Origin: Leptospira koniambonensis
GTDB lineage: Bacteria > Spirochaetota > Leptospiria > Leptospirales > Leptospiraceae
Length of the DNA: 64,000 nt
Assembly: GCF_004769555.1 (NCBI RefSeq)
Contig: NZ_RQFY01000004.1
Location: 1,054,001 to 1,118,000 of the forward strand
Direction of reading: 5' to 3'
How positions within the stretch are numbered: the stretch's first letter is position 1; each line of letters opens with the position of its first letter. Below the pieces are notes generated by a model. The model saw only the letters and a program-made list of their open reading frames with translations, did no database searches and was not told the origin of the DNA. Positions 34,141 to 43,278 of this stretch are shown piece after piece. The translations under genes were made by a program, and so were the position numbers.

Positions 34141-36681
34141 TTAAACTTCTTTCAGATATAAAGTGGGGCTTCTTCTCCATTCGCCTCTTAGAGCTCCGAA
34201 ATACATTCCTACTACTGCAATATTCAGAGAAATATAAAAGATCCCTATTTCCAACCAAGGAACGCTTGCTTGTATCTCGAATATCATCTCAGACATATAA
34301 GAAGAAACTCCCCAAACCAAAACAAAAGCCAAAACGAAAGATAAGTTCGCTAAAAGTAAAGACTCAGCCAAAAAGTATTTTCGTAAGAATGTTTTTGTCC
34401 CACCGATGATCCTAAGAAGGGAAGTCTCTTCTAATCTTTCCTTTCTGCTCAGTTCCAAAGAAGAAAGTATCAAAAGCAGAGAAGATAAAACGATCAGTCC
34501 TGTCATCCAACGGATCGCAAAAGACATCTTTTCTAAAATTCCCAAGAAGGATTGAACTGCTTTTTCAGTATCTACGATCGTAAGATTCGGAAATTCATTC
34601 GATAATTCTTTTTGTAGAGAATATCTGGAATCAGAAGAATCTAATAAAAACGAACTCAAATAAAACTTAGGAGCTTTTTCCAATATTCCTTTTGAAAACA
34701 AGACCACGAAGTTCGGTCTCATGTCCGACCAATTGACTGTTCTGAAATTTCGAATGGTTCCGGTGACTTCTACCCCGCCAATGGAGAAGGAAAGTTTATC
34801 TCCTAAATCCACTTTTAAGTTTTTGGAGAATTCCTTTTCGACTGAGATTTGGTCTTCTTCTCCTTTTCTCCAAAAATCACCGTCAGTGACTTTTTCTGTA
34901 GGATATAAATTCTCTCTATAAGATAAGAAATATTCTCTGGTCCTTGCAGTAGATCTCCAATCTCTTCTGAGAGCGGAAAGTTCCATATCTTCTTTTTTAA
35001 CAAGTTCTCCGTTTACATGAGTGAGTCTCGCTCCGATCACAGGTGCAGTTAAAAGTTTTTCTACTTTATACTTCTCTGCTGTTTGTTGGAAGCTTTCTAG
35101 TTGTTCTGGTCGTATGTCCAACACGAACATATTCGGTCTTCTTTCCTTGTCTTTTGCTCCGCTATACTCTAATAAGCTATCGCTTAGAAAAATACTGAGT
35201 AATAGAACGAAAACGGAAGAGCCAAGTCCTACGGATACCCAAGATAATCCTGTTCTAGGTCTATCTAATTTTCGTAATGCCATTCTTACACTTGCAGAAA
35301 ATTCAGATCTTTGCAAAAGGAATCTGATCGCAAAACGAATTCCTAAAATACCGAGATAAACAACAACAGGTAAGAAAAGTAGAGTTGCACAAAGTATTAA
35401 TCCTTTGATCCAATCTCCAGTTTCCCACCAAGCTAATACAAAAAATAATCCAAACACTGCAATGAATGAGATGGATTGTTTTAATTTCAGTTTTGGAACA
35501 GAAGAAAGTTCATTTGCAAAATCTGATTTAAGAGCATACATTGGACTCAGGTTTCGAGTAGTGGAAAGGCTTTCCCAAGCAGAAACTAATGGGACTACCC
35601 AAGCTAAAACAAATGCCCATAAGAATGCTTTTAGATCTGGGATTAATTTTGGTTCAAAAAGGAATTCTTTGTCTGCCATATTCGGGATCTGAGTTTGTAA
35701 AAAACTTCCGAATAAAAATCCAAATATAGCACCTATAGTGGATAATATTAAAAGTTCAGAAAGAACAAGACCTAAAACTAGATTCGGTCCTGCTCCTAAA
35801 CATTTATAAACTGCGAATGTAGTGGATTTTGATCTTACGACTGCTCTGCTTGTAAGAAGAATCGAGATCCCTCCTAAAAAAAATGCGCATAATGCCAATA
35901 AGGAAAAGAAATCCAATGTGTTTGTAAGGAATTTTTGCGATCCTGAATTTGCTTCCGTGCTTTCGTATAAGATCAGATCATTCTTTGCGAATTCTGAAAA
36001 TTTACTTTTTTTGAATACATTTGCATCTGTTCCGTTAGGAAGAAGGATCGGAACTTGATAACTGATCCGAGAACCTCTTTGTTCTAATCCTGTTTCAGCT
36101 AAAGATTCTTTTTTTATAATGGAACTAGGCGCCATGGAGAGAAAATTCCCTGCCATTCCTGGTTCCTTTAAGATACTTCCTTTTAATACGAAGTTACTTT
36201 CTCCTAATTGAACCTTTGAACCGATCTTAAGTTTTAAATTTTTGATCAGCCCACTTTCTAAGAGTATTTCTCCAGGTTTTAATCTACGAAAAAGGCCTTT
36301 TGGTTCCGTTTCTAATTCGCCAAAATAAGGATAATCACCTTGGATCGCTTTGATCAATGATAAGCTTGAATCCTGCGAATCAGGGTTTCGCAACATAGAA
36401 GGGAATTGCACTAATTCGGATAATTTGCTTCCTTTTGGCAATTCCTTCGAAAGAAACGCTGTTTGTTCAGAGGTAAGTGGAGAAGGGCTCGTAACCACAA
36501 GATCAGAACCCATGATGTTTTTGGCTTCTCTGATGATAGAAGAAGTAAATTGGTCCCTATAAGAATGAACTGCGAGAACAGCTCCAGTTCCTATGGTGAT
36601 TGCAAGTATGATCTGTAAGGAAGAAGTCTTTTTAGAAAAGATTTCTCTGAACATTACCCTTAGAAAGAACCTAATATTCAT
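34141..36681 (-). CDS. ABC transporter permease, FtsX/LolC-YbbP type
   Basis: An 846-residue inner-membrane permease. One N-terminal helix (LQIILAITIGTGAVLAVHSY) is followed by a large periplasmic MacB-like domain. Three helices around 250-370 (LDFFSLLALCAFFLGGISIL, GLVLSELLILSTIGAIFGFL, FLWAFVLAWVVPLVSAWESL), a middle membrane block at 410-520, a second periplasmic domain and three C-terminal helices follow. The duplicated FtsX layout with about ten helices fits the YbbP family, which works with YbbA ATPases on lipoprotein or envelope substrates. It overlaps the ATPase gene stop by 4 bp. Confidence 0.9.
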   Translation of the reverse strand: MNIRFFLRVMFREIFSKKTSSLQIILAITIGTGAVLAVHSYRDQFTSSIIREAKNIMGSDLVVTSPSPLTSEQTAFLSKELPKGSKLSELVQFPSMLRNPDSQDSSLSLIKAIQGDYPYFGELETEPKGLFRRLKPGEILLESGLIKNLKLKIGSKVQLGESNFVLKGSILKEPGMAGNFLSMAPSSIIKKESLAETGLEQRGSRISYQVPILLPNGTDANVFKKSKFSEFAKNDLILYESTEANSGSQKFLTNTLDFFSLLALCAFFLGGISILLTSRAVVRSKSTTFAVYKCLGAGPNLVLGLVLSELLILSTIGAIFGFLFGSFLQTQIPNMADKEFLFEPKLIPDLKAFLWAFVLAWVVPLVSAWESLSTTRNLSPMYALKSDFANELSSVPKLKLKQSISFIAVFGLFFVLAWWETGDWIKGLILCATLLFLPVVVYLGILGIRFAIRFLLQRSEFSASVRMALRKLDRPRTGLSWVSVGLGSSVFVLLLSIFLSDSLLEYSGAKDKERRPNMFVLDIRPEQLESFQQTAEKYKVEKLLTAPVIGARLTHVNGELVKKEDMELSALRRDWRSTARTREYFLSYRENLYPTEKVTDGDFWRKGEEDQISVEKEFSKNLKVDLGDKLSFSIGGVEVTGTIRNFRTVNWSDMRPNFVVLFSKGILEKAPKFYLSSFLLDSSDSRYSLQKELSNEFPNLTIVDTEKAVQSFLGILEKMSFAIRWMTGLIVLSSLLLILSSLELSRKERLEETSLLRIIGGTKTFLRKYFLAESLLLANLSFVLAFVLVWGVSSYMSEMIFEIQASVPWLEIGIFYISLNIAVVGMYFGALRGEWRRSPTLYLKEV

Positions 36682-37397
36682 TTTTTCTTCCTGGATGCAG
36701 ACTTCTTAGCAGTTACTTTTGGTTTTACACCGTTTAAGATGACTCCATCTCTCATTTCTAAGATCCTATCTGCCATAGAAGCAACCTTAGGATCATGAGT
36801 AACAACTAACAAAGTAGATTTACGATCCCTATTTAGTTGTTTGAGGAGAGACATTATATTCTCACCATTCTTCTTATCTAAGTTTGCGGTAGGTTCATCT
36901 GCGAAAAGAAGTTTAGGTTCATGTATAAAAGAACGAGCAATCGCTACTCTTTGCTCTTCTCCGCCCGAAAGTTGGCTTGGAAAGTTATGTGCTCTATGAG
37001 CGATGCCAACCTTCTCCAACCAATACATAGCTTTTTCATGTATCACTTTTTCTGAAAGATTTGTTGTCAAAGCAAGAGGAAGAGAAACGTTTTCTAAAGC
37101 ATTTAATGTCTTGATCAATTGAAAATTTTGGAATACAAAGCCGATGTGTTCTCCTCTGATCTTCGCCAATTCATCTTCTGATTTATCAAAGAGAGATATT
37201 CCATCTAAAAGTACCGTTCCTGAATCAGCTTTGTCTAATCCAGCTGAAACTGCGAGTAACGTGGACTTGCCTGAACCGGAAGGTCCGATCACAGCAACGA
37301 ATTCTCCAGACTTTACCTGGAATGAAACATCTTTTAATACATTAAATGTTTGGTCTGCAACTGTGTAAGACTTGTTTAAGCCTGATATAGATAACAA
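36678..37397 (-). CDS. ABC transporter ATP-binding protein, LolD/YbbA type
   Basis: A 239-residue ATPase from a TTG at 37397. Walker A is VAVIGPSGSGKSTLLAVSAG, the Q-loop GFVFQNFQLIKTLNALENV, the signature FPSQLSGGEEQRVAIARSFI and Walker B PKLLFADEPTANLDK, with the switch His in LLVVTHDPKVA. A 15-residue Lys/Ser-rich tail ends it. A longer GTG frame at 37439 exists, but AAGGAAGG stands exactly before the TTG and family similarity starts there. It is co-transcribed with the overlapping permease gene. Confidence 0.92.
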   Translation of the reverse strand: MLSISGLNKSYTVADQTFNVLKDVSFQVKSGEFVAVIGPSGSGKSTLLAVSAGLDKADSGTVLLDGISLFDKSEDELAKIRGEHIGFVFQNFQLIKTLNALENVSLPLALTTNLSEKVIHEKAMYWLEKVGIAHRAHNFPSQLSGGEEQRVAIARSFIHEPKLLFADEPTANLDKKNGENIMSLLKQLNRDRKSTLLVVTHDPKVASMADRILEMRDGVILNGVKPKVTAKKSASRKKK

Positions 37398-37564
37398 ATT
37401 ATCACCTTCCTTATGTTTTGACTGACCTAAACTCGGCACTTGACAGGAAATTAATTTTTACCTGAAAAAAACCACACTTGAAAATCTATTCCAAATAAAA
37501 GCGCGCTCAGAATTTTTTTCAAAAAAATTGCAGTCATTTTCACAAACTTCCAACCTAATTTTTT

Positions 37565-37593
37565 TTGACTCTAGAGTGAGCCGATTTTATAAA
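37565..37593 (+). promoter_or_regulatory. Sigma-70-type promoter of the small zinc-protein gene
   Basis: TTGACT (37565-37570), a 17-bp spacer and TATAAA (37588-37593): the best sigma-70 match I found in the window. Transcription should start near 37600, giving a leader of about 100 nt before the ATG at 37700. Confidence 0.75.
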
Positions 37594-37615
37594 GTAACTC
37601 TCGACGTACGGAGAG

Positions 37616-37667
37616 AAGTTCCGAAAGCAAGAATCAATCTTCGGACTTATTTACACTCCGTAAATAA
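37616..37667 (+). other. Structured 5' leader of the small zinc-protein gene
   Basis: Two adjacent hairpins in the untranslated leader. AAGTTCCGAA (37616-37625) pairs with TTCGGACTT (37640-37648) with one bulge. TTATTTAC (37647-37654) pairs perfectly with GTAAATAA (37660-37667). They share two bases. No T run follows, so this is not a terminator; the role could be translational control or mRNA stability. Confidence 0.5.
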
Positions 37668-37699
37668 AAAGACAATCGATGGAATTTTCTGGGAGCAAA

Positions 37700-37888
37700 A
37701 TGCAATTATTAGCAGTGACGGATTTGAACGAAGAAGAAGCGGAACTTACACAAGCGCAAAGTAAGCAATATACATGCAAAGGATGCGGTAAAGAAACACC
37801 GAATCTCTTTCAGTACGACCTCTGTCGAGATTGTTTGAACTTAACATTTCGTCGACTTATCAAGGTTATTGACTCAGTACGTAAATAA
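37700..37888 (+). CDS. Small zinc-finger-like protein
   Basis: A 62-residue protein starting MQLLAVTDLNEEEAELTQAQ. Two CxxC pairs (YTCKGCGKETP and DLCRDCLNLTF), 13 residues apart, form a likely zinc ribbon. A basic amphipathic C-terminal helix (RRLIKVIDSVRK) follows. The ATG at 37700 has GGGAG at 5 nt; a longer frame from 37679 has none. A strong promoter and a terminator flank it, so it is a monocistronic, probably well expressed gene. I do not know the family; nucleic-acid or ribosome association would be a guess. Confidence 0.75.
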   Translation: MQLLAVTDLNEEEAELTQAQSKQYTCKGCGKETPNLFQYDLCRDCLNLTFRRLIKVIDSVRK

Positions 37889-37952
37889 GTCAGATTCTTA
37901 TCCAATATTTTTGTCCGTTTTCTAAGCAAGAGCTTAGAATTTCACTCCCAGA

Positions 37953-37980
37953 GAAAGCCGGTTTCCCTCCGGCTTTCTTC
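37953..37980 (+). terminator. Terminator after the small zinc-protein gene
   Basis: A 9-bp perfect stem GAAAGCCGG/CCGGCTTTC with a 7-nt loop, followed by the T-rich TTCATTTC. It lies 65 bp after the stop at 37888 and before leuS. Confidence 0.7.
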
Positions 37981-38169
37981 ATTTCGGACCCGAATTGATA
38001 TCTTTGGTTCCCGAGAATTTAAAAACACTTCTTCTAGTAACAATTTATAATGCCTTTTTTCTTCCTAAAAGGAAAGAAACCACTGATTCTAGAATTTTCA
38101 GCTCTATAATCAGCTTCCAGTATAACAAAAAAGAATTGGATTCTAGGCCTGAGGAAAAAACTTCACGGT

Positions 38170-40758
38170 ATGGACTATCCGTTTCGGAAAATTGAATCAA
38201 AATGGCAAGATTATTGGGAAAAGAATTCTTCCTTTCGAACGGATCTACGCTCTTCTAAACCAAAGTTCTATTGTTTAGATATGTTTCCTTATCCCTCGGG
38301 CGCGGGATTGCACGTCGGTCACCCTGAAGGTTATACAGCCACAGACATAATTTCTCGTTATAAGAGAATGAAAGGTTTCGAAGTTTTGCATCCAATGGGC
38401 TGGGATGCATTTGGTCTTCCTGCAGAAAGATATGCAATGCAGCATGGGATCCATCCTGCAGTCACTACAAAGCAGAATGTGGACAATTTCAGAAGACAGA
38501 TCAAATTGATCGGTCTTTCCTATGATTGGGACAGAGAAATCTCTACCACAGACCCGAAATATTACAAATTTACCCAGTGGATCTTCCTGAAATTATACGA
38601 TTCCTGGTATGATTCCAAGACTTCTAAAGCTAAATCAATCTCTGAATTGGTGCAAATATTCGAATCTAAGGGCTCAGAAGGGTTTGAGGACCTCGAAACC
38701 TTCTCCGCAAAAGATTGGAAAGAATTTTCAAACGTAAAGAAGGAAACCATTCTTTCAGGATTTCGTTTAGTATATCAGGCAGAAATACCAGTAAACTGGT
38801 GCCCAGGTCTTGGAACAGTTCTCGCAAACGAAGAAGTAGAAGAATGGGTTGGTAAAGGTTACGAAGTAGTTCGTAAACCGATGAGGCAGTACATGATGCG
38901 TATCACTGCATATGCAGAGAGACTGTTAGAGGATCTATCTTTAGTTTCTTGGCCAGGCTCTACTCTTGAAATGCAGAAGAACTGGATCGGAAAGAGTGAA
39001 GGTCTAGAGTTAATCTTTCCTTTTGATGTATCTTCTCCACAAAACGGGATCAAGGTGTATACTACTCGTCCTGATACTGTATTTGGGGTAAGTTATATGG
39101 TGCTTGCTCCGGAACATCCTTTAGTGGATTCAATCACTACCAAAGAACAATGGGAGAAGGTTCAGGAATACAAAAAGGTTTCCGCTTTAAAGAGTGATCT
39201 GGATAGAACAGAACTTTCTAAAGAGAAATCTGGTGTATTCACTGGAGCATATGTTTTAAATCCAGCAGATCCTTCTAAAAAGATCCCAGTGTGGATCGGT
39301 GATTATGTTTTATATGGTTATGGAACTGGTGCAATCATGGCGGTTCCTGCTCATGACCAAAGAGACTATGAATTTGCAAAAGCTTTTGGATTGGATATCC
39401 TACCTGTAATCGAAGGAGATCTTTCTCAGGGTGCTTTCGATTCTAAAGAATCAGTTTGTATCAACTCTTCTTCTTCCGAAGTATCTATCAATGGTCTGAA
39501 GTATAAAGAAGCATTTTCCAAAACTGCTGATTGGGCAGAGAAAAAAGGAATTGGAAGAAGAAAAACACAATTCAAATTAAGAGATTGGTTGTTCGCTCGC
39601 CAAAGATATTGGGGAGAACCTATTCCTTTAGTTCATTATCCTTCTGGAGTTACAAAGGCGATCTCTGAGTCTGAACTTCCATTAGAACTTCCTAATTTAT
39701 CTGAATTTAAACCTTCTGGAACTGGAGAATCTCCCCTTGCTTTAGCGGGAGATTGGTTAAAATATAAAGATCCTGAAACAGGTGAGATCGGAACTAGAGA
39801 AACAAACACTATGCCTCAATGGGCTGGTTCTTGTTGGTATTATCTGCGTTATATAGATCCTGAAAATCCAGACAGGTTTGTAGATGCAGATTTGGAAAAA
39901 ACATGGATGCCTGTGGATCTATACGTGGGTGGAGCAGAACATGCGGTTCTTCACTTACTTTATTCACGTTTTTGGCATAAGGTATTATTCGATCTAGGTT
40001 ATGTAACTACTCCAGAACCTTTTAAAAAATTGGTTCACCAAGGTTTGATCTTAGGCGAGGACAAAAGAAAAATGTCCAAGTCTTTAGGGAATGTGATCAA
40101 TCCGGACGAAGTTGTTACAAATTTCGGAGCAGATAGTTTACGTCTTTTTGAAATGTTCATGGGACCATTCGAAATGGTAAAACCTTGGAGCACCAGAGGT
40201 GTAGAAGGTGTATTCCGATTCTTAAATCGTGTTTGGAGATTATATCATTCAGGCGCAGAAGAATCTTTCCGCTTGGAAGATATTGAACCGAACGAAGACG
40301 AATTAAAGATCCTTCATAGAACTATCAAAAAAGTGGATGATGATATTAATAATTTCTCATTCAATACTGCTATTTCTCAGCTAATGATCTTTGTGAATGA
40401 GTTAACTCCAAGTACTCGTAGATCTCGCAAGATCCTAGAACCATTTTTGCTTTTGATCGCTCCATTTGCTCCTCACTTAGCGGAAGAACTTTGGTCCTTA
40501 GCTGGAAAATCTGATTCTTTAACCTACCAAGGTTTTCCTGGTTATGAGGAGAAGTATCTGACTGATGACGAGATACTGATCGTAGTCCAGGTAAATGGAA
40601 AGTTAAGAGCGGAATTCAAAGCAGCAAAAGAGATTGCAGGTGACGAAGCAATTAAGATTGCAAAATCCTTGGATAAGGTGCAAATTTTCTTAGATGGAAA
40701 ACAGATCCGAAAAGAGATCTATGTTCCTGGAAAACTGGTGAATCTAGTAGTTGGATAA
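38170..40758 (+). CDS. leuS: Leucyl-tRNA synthetase
   Basis: The 862-residue class I synthetase charges tRNA-Leu. It has the HIGH region PYPSGAGLHVGHPEGYTATD, a CP1 editing domain with VYTTRPDTVFGVSYMVLAPE and YGTGAIMAVPAHDQRDYEFA, the WAGSCWYYLRYIDP stretch and the KMSKS loop DKRKMSKSLGNVINPDEVV. The anticodon-binding and C-terminal domains are complete. An insertion of about 40 residues near 140-185 (SKTSKAKSISELVQIFESKG onward) interrupts the usual CP core. A TATAAT-like -10 element lies near 38046. The stop codon overlaps the next ATG by one base. Confidence 0.98.
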   Translation: MDYPFRKIESKWQDYWEKNSSFRTDLRSSKPKFYCLDMFPYPSGAGLHVGHPEGYTATDIISRYKRMKGFEVLHPMGWDAFGLPAERYAMQHGIHPAVTTKQNVDNFRRQIKLIGLSYDWDREISTTDPKYYKFTQWIFLKLYDSWYDSKTSKAKSISELVQIFESKGSEGFEDLETFSAKDWKEFSNVKKETILSGFRLVYQAEIPVNWCPGLGTVLANEEVEEWVGKGYEVVRKPMRQYMMRITAYAERLLEDLSLVSWPGSTLEMQKNWIGKSEGLELIFPFDVSSPQNGIKVYTTRPDTVFGVSYMVLAPEHPLVDSITTKEQWEKVQEYKKVSALKSDLDRTELSKEKSGVFTGAYVLNPADPSKKIPVWIGDYVLYGYGTGAIMAVPAHDQRDYEFAKAFGLDILPVIEGDLSQGAFDSKESVCINSSSSEVSINGLKYKEAFSKTADWAEKKGIGRRKTQFKLRDWLFARQRYWGEPIPLVHYPSGVTKAISESELPLELPNLSEFKPSGTGESPLALAGDWLKYKDPETGEIGTRETNTMPQWAGSCWYYLRYIDPENPDRFVDADLEKTWMPVDLYVGGAEHAVLHLLYSRFWHKVLFDLGYVTTPEPFKKLVHQGLILGEDKRKMSKSLGNVINPDEVVTNFGADSLRLFEMFMGPFEMVKPWSTRGVEGVFRFLNRVWRLYHSGAEESFRLEDIEPNEDELKILHRTIKKVDDDINNFSFNTAISQLMIFVNELTPSTRRSRKILEPFLLLIAPFAPHLAEELWSLAGKSDSLTYQGFPGYEEKYLTDDEILIVVQVNGKLRAEFKAAKEIAGDEAIKIAKSLDKVQIFLDGKQIRKEIYVPGKLVNLVVG

Positions 40759-41162
40759 TGGGATCTGAGCTTTTTTACAATCAAGAAGTCCAGAGATTAG
40801 ATCAAAAATTATATCCTAGAAAAGAGATCGTAAACAGAGTAATCCGATCCAAACAATATATGGATCAAAACTTCCATACAAAATTGGATCTAGATTTTGT
40901 TGTAGGGACAACATTCCTTTCTAAATTCCATTATATCAGATTATTTAAATCCTGTTACGGAGTAACACCTCACCAATATCTGATCTCTGTTCGATTGAGA
41001 AATGCAAAAGAATTACTTTTGAAAGAAGCTTCAGTATCTGAGGTTTGTGCTGGAGTAGGATTTGAAAGTCCGAGTTCTTTTGCCGGATTATTCAAAAAAT
41101 TCACCGGGTTAAGCCCTTCTTCTTTTCAATCCAAATATAAAAAAGCAATTTTAGAGAAGTAG
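40758..41162 (+). CDS. Short AraC-type DNA-binding protein
   Basis: A 134-residue protein that is mainly a two-HTH AraC domain: VVGTTFLSKFHYIRLFKSCY, GVTPHQYLISVRLRNAKELL, EASVSEVCAGVGFESPSSFA and GLFKKFTGLSPSSFQSKYKK. There is no effector domain, so activity may depend on a partner or level alone. The ATG overlaps the leuS stop (TAATG), indicating coupling to leuS. The SRPBCC and VOC genes that follow are the usual companions of such short AraC proteins. Confidence 0.88.
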   Translation: MGSELFYNQEVQRLDQKLYPRKEIVNRVIRSKQYMDQNFHTKLDLDFVVGTTFLSKFHYIRLFKSCYGVTPHQYLISVRLRNAKELLLKEASVSEVCAGVGFESPSSFAGLFKKFTGLSPSSFQSKYKKAILEK

Positions 41163-41215
41163 ATCTTCTTCATTAAAATTGACCTAATTTCTGTAATATC
41201 CTTAAGATATGCAGA

Positions 41216-41749
41216 ATGAAGGCTTTTAAAATTATAATCTTCTCCATTATCGGGATAGTTGCGGTATTACTTATTGCTGCGGCTTTTACTTCTAAAGATT
41301 TCCAAGTACAAGAAGAGATCGTGATCGATAAACCTAAACAGGTAGTTTTCGATTATATTAAAAATCTAAATAATCAAACCAAGTATGCTAAATGGTTTAT
41401 GCTAGATCCGGAGACAGAATTTTCTTCTAAGGGTACTGATGGAGAAATTGGTTTTATACATTCTTGGAAAAGTAAGAATGAGAACGTGGGGATCGGAGAA
41501 CAAGAGATCATAAAAAAGATAGAAGGCGAATATCTGGAAGTTCAGATCAGATTCGAATGGCCTTTTGTTTCCAATGACTCTGCTTTTACAAAACTGGAAA
41601 CTATCTCTGAAAATAAAACCAAACTGATCAATAGATTTAACGGTAAGATGATGTACCCAATGAACCTCATGATCCCAATTATATGCGGTGATCTAGGTAA
41701 GGACATGAGAGATAATCTGGTCCGATTAAAATCTATATTAGAAAAGTAA
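41216..41749 (+). CDS. SRPBCC (polyketide cyclase-like) family protein
   Basis: A 177-residue protein with an N-terminal hydrophobic helix (IIIFSIIGIVAVLLIAAAF) and then a START-like SRPBCC fold: VQEEIVIDKPKQVVFDYIKN, LNNQTKYAKWFMLDPETEFS, GEIGFIHSWKSKNENVGIGE and KLINRFNGKMMYPMNL. It may bind a hydrophobic ligand at the membrane face; the ligand is unknown. A possible promoter (TTGACC at 41179-41184, 18-bp spacer, TAAGAT) lies just before the ATG. It is the middle gene of the AraC/SRPBCC/VOC cassette. Confidence 0.82.
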   Translation: MKAFKIIIFSIIGIVAVLLIAAAFTSKDFQVQEEIVIDKPKQVVFDYIKNLNNQTKYAKWFMLDPETEFSSKGTDGEIGFIHSWKSKNENVGIGEQEIIKKIEGEYLEVQIRFEWPFVSNDSAFTKLETISENKTKLINRFNGKMMYPMNLMIPIICGDLGKDMRDNLVRLKSILEK

Positions 41750-41775
41750 AAAGTAATCCCTGAAAAGAGTAGAAT

Positions 41776-42162
41776 ATGAAAATAACAGTAATGAGCGTGA
41801 TGGTAGAAGACCAAGAAAAGGCTCTCAAATTTTATACTGAAATTTTAGGATTCGAAAAGAAAACTGATATTCCTATGGGAGAAGCAAGATGGCTTACTGT
41901 AGTTTCTCCGGAACAAAGAGATGGTGTGGAAATATTGCTGGAGCCAATGGGTTTCGCTCCAGCTAAACCATTTCAAAAAGCTTTAAAGGAAGCTGGAATT
42001 CCTTGGACTTCTTTCGGTGTAGATGATGTGGATAAGGAATATGAGAAACTTACGAAACTAGGCGTTGAGTTTACGATGAAACCCACACAAATGGGGCCGG
42101 TAAAACTCGCAGTCTTAAATGATACTTGTGGGAATCTGATCCAGATCGCTCAACTTATTTAA
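41776..42162 (+). CDS. VOC/glyoxalase superfamily protein
   Basis: A 128-residue single VOC protein of the glyoxalase/bleomycin-resistance fold. It opens ITVMSVMVEDQEKALKFYTE, followed by ILGFEKKTDIPMGEARWLTV, and ends VKLAVLNDTCGNLIQIAQLI with the C-terminal metal-type position filled by Asn-rather-than-Glu features. A catalytic metal site is therefore uncertain. It lies 26 bp after the SRPBCC gene. The stop overlaps the convergent tail-anchored gene by 8 bp. Confidence 0.85.
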   Translation: MKITVMSVMVEDQEKALKFYTEILGFEKKTDIPMGEARWLTVVSPEQRDGVEILLEPMGFAPAKPFQKALKEAGIPWTSFGVDDVDKEYEKLTKLGVEFTMKPTQMGPVKLAVLNDTCGNLIQIAQLI

Positions 42163-43240
42163 GAAGAATAAACGCGAGCAATCCAACAAGCAGAACTACT
42201 CCAACTAAAATTGCATAGTTGAGAGTATTATTGCTTTCGGATTGTTTTGAGCCCATACCCGCAGGTCGAGGAGCGTTTGCAGCAGTTTTAGGTCTAGCTA
42301 AACGAACTGGTCTTTCTTCGAATGCTTGTAAAAGAACTCCTGCAGGACCTTTTGCAAAAATATGATATTCGTTTTTACCTGAAGCGATTGCGACGAAAGA
42401 ACCGATCACAGGTTTTACGTTTCCATCTTTGTCCATAGCACCTAAAGTTTTAGCTAAAGCTTTTTCTTCAGGAGAAACAGAAGGGAGTTGTAATAGTATC
42501 TTATCACCTTCGTTCAAATCGTCGAAATCTATTCCATTTACTGGAGATAAGATCGTTTTTGCTAACACAACTCTTCCGAAACCTTTTCGAATGGTTTCGA
42601 TCTGACGCATTACCGCAGCTTTTTCTGGATCTAAATTTTCTACAGGAGCAGTACCTTCTGGAGGGTCTTCAGGTGGTTTAGGGATAGATTGAATAATACC
42701 CGCAAAAAAACTTTTGCCTCTACATTTCAAACTAGATACATATTCTACGTCAGCTTGGACACGGATCATATTGATCTTCATACTAGTTTTGATCTGATTC
42801 TCTAACAAGTTAACTAGAGCAGCAGTATCATTACGATCCCACATTGGATAATATTGTTCTAATATTTGTTTTGTTAATTTAGTATGAAGGATTCTCGCAA
42901 CTTGATCTGTCAAACCTGGATCTGGAGCTTCTTGTCTAGCGGCTTCCGCAATATCGTGCGAGATCTGACCAAAATCTTCGAAAGTTCTGATCTTGCGGAT
43001 CACAGAAGAATTGGAGAATAAGGAATATAATTCTAAAAATTCGTTTTTATATCTGGATAATAATCCTAAAACTACGCCTGCTTTGTTCTCAACATCGATC
43101 CTTAATTTTAGAAGATAGGCGTCTTTGATTTTTCCTTGGATAAGTTCTATCGCTTGTTCTTCTGTATGAACGGATTCCAAGGCAAGGTTCATTTGATTTG
43201 CCTGCTCTTGGAGTTTACTTGTCTGAGGATTCTGTTCCAT
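42155..43240 (-). CDS. Tail-anchored hypothetical protein
   Basis: A 361-residue soluble protein ending in a single hydrophobic helix (LNYAILVGVVLLVGLLAFIL), so it is anchored at its C-terminus. The N-terminal 170 residues are helical (VHTEEQAIELIQGKIKDAYL, IRTFEDFGQISHDIAEAARQ). The middle has RGKSFFAGIIQSIPKPPEDP and a small beta domain (FDDLNEGDKILLQLPSVSP, KPVIGSFVAIASGKNEYH). I recognise no family. It is 38 bp from the GHKL-like gene upstream on the same strand, suggesting a shared operon and perhaps signalling. Confidence 0.7.
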   Translation of the reverse strand: MEQNPQTSKLQEQANQMNLALESVHTEEQAIELIQGKIKDAYLLKLRIDVENKAGVVLGLLSRYKNEFLELYSLFSNSSVIRKIRTFEDFGQISHDIAEAARQEAPDPGLTDQVARILHTKLTKQILEQYYPMWDRNDTAALVNLLENQIKTSMKINMIRVQADVEYVSSLKCRGKSFFAGIIQSIPKPPEDPPEGTAPVENLDPEKAAVMRQIETIRKGFGRVVLAKTILSPVNGIDFDDLNEGDKILLQLPSVSPEEKALAKTLGAMDKDGNVKPVIGSFVAIASGKNEYHIFAKGPAGVLLQAFEERPVRLARPKTAANAPRPAGMGSKQSESNNTLNYAILVGVVLLVGLLAFILLK

Positions 43241-43278
43241 ATTGCTAAAGACCTAACTGAAGTAAGGAGAACTTTAGG

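Noticed and set aside
37995..38195. A 66-codon frame before leuS
   Set aside because: It overlaps the leuS start, begins at a weak codon and has no family resemblance or coding character.
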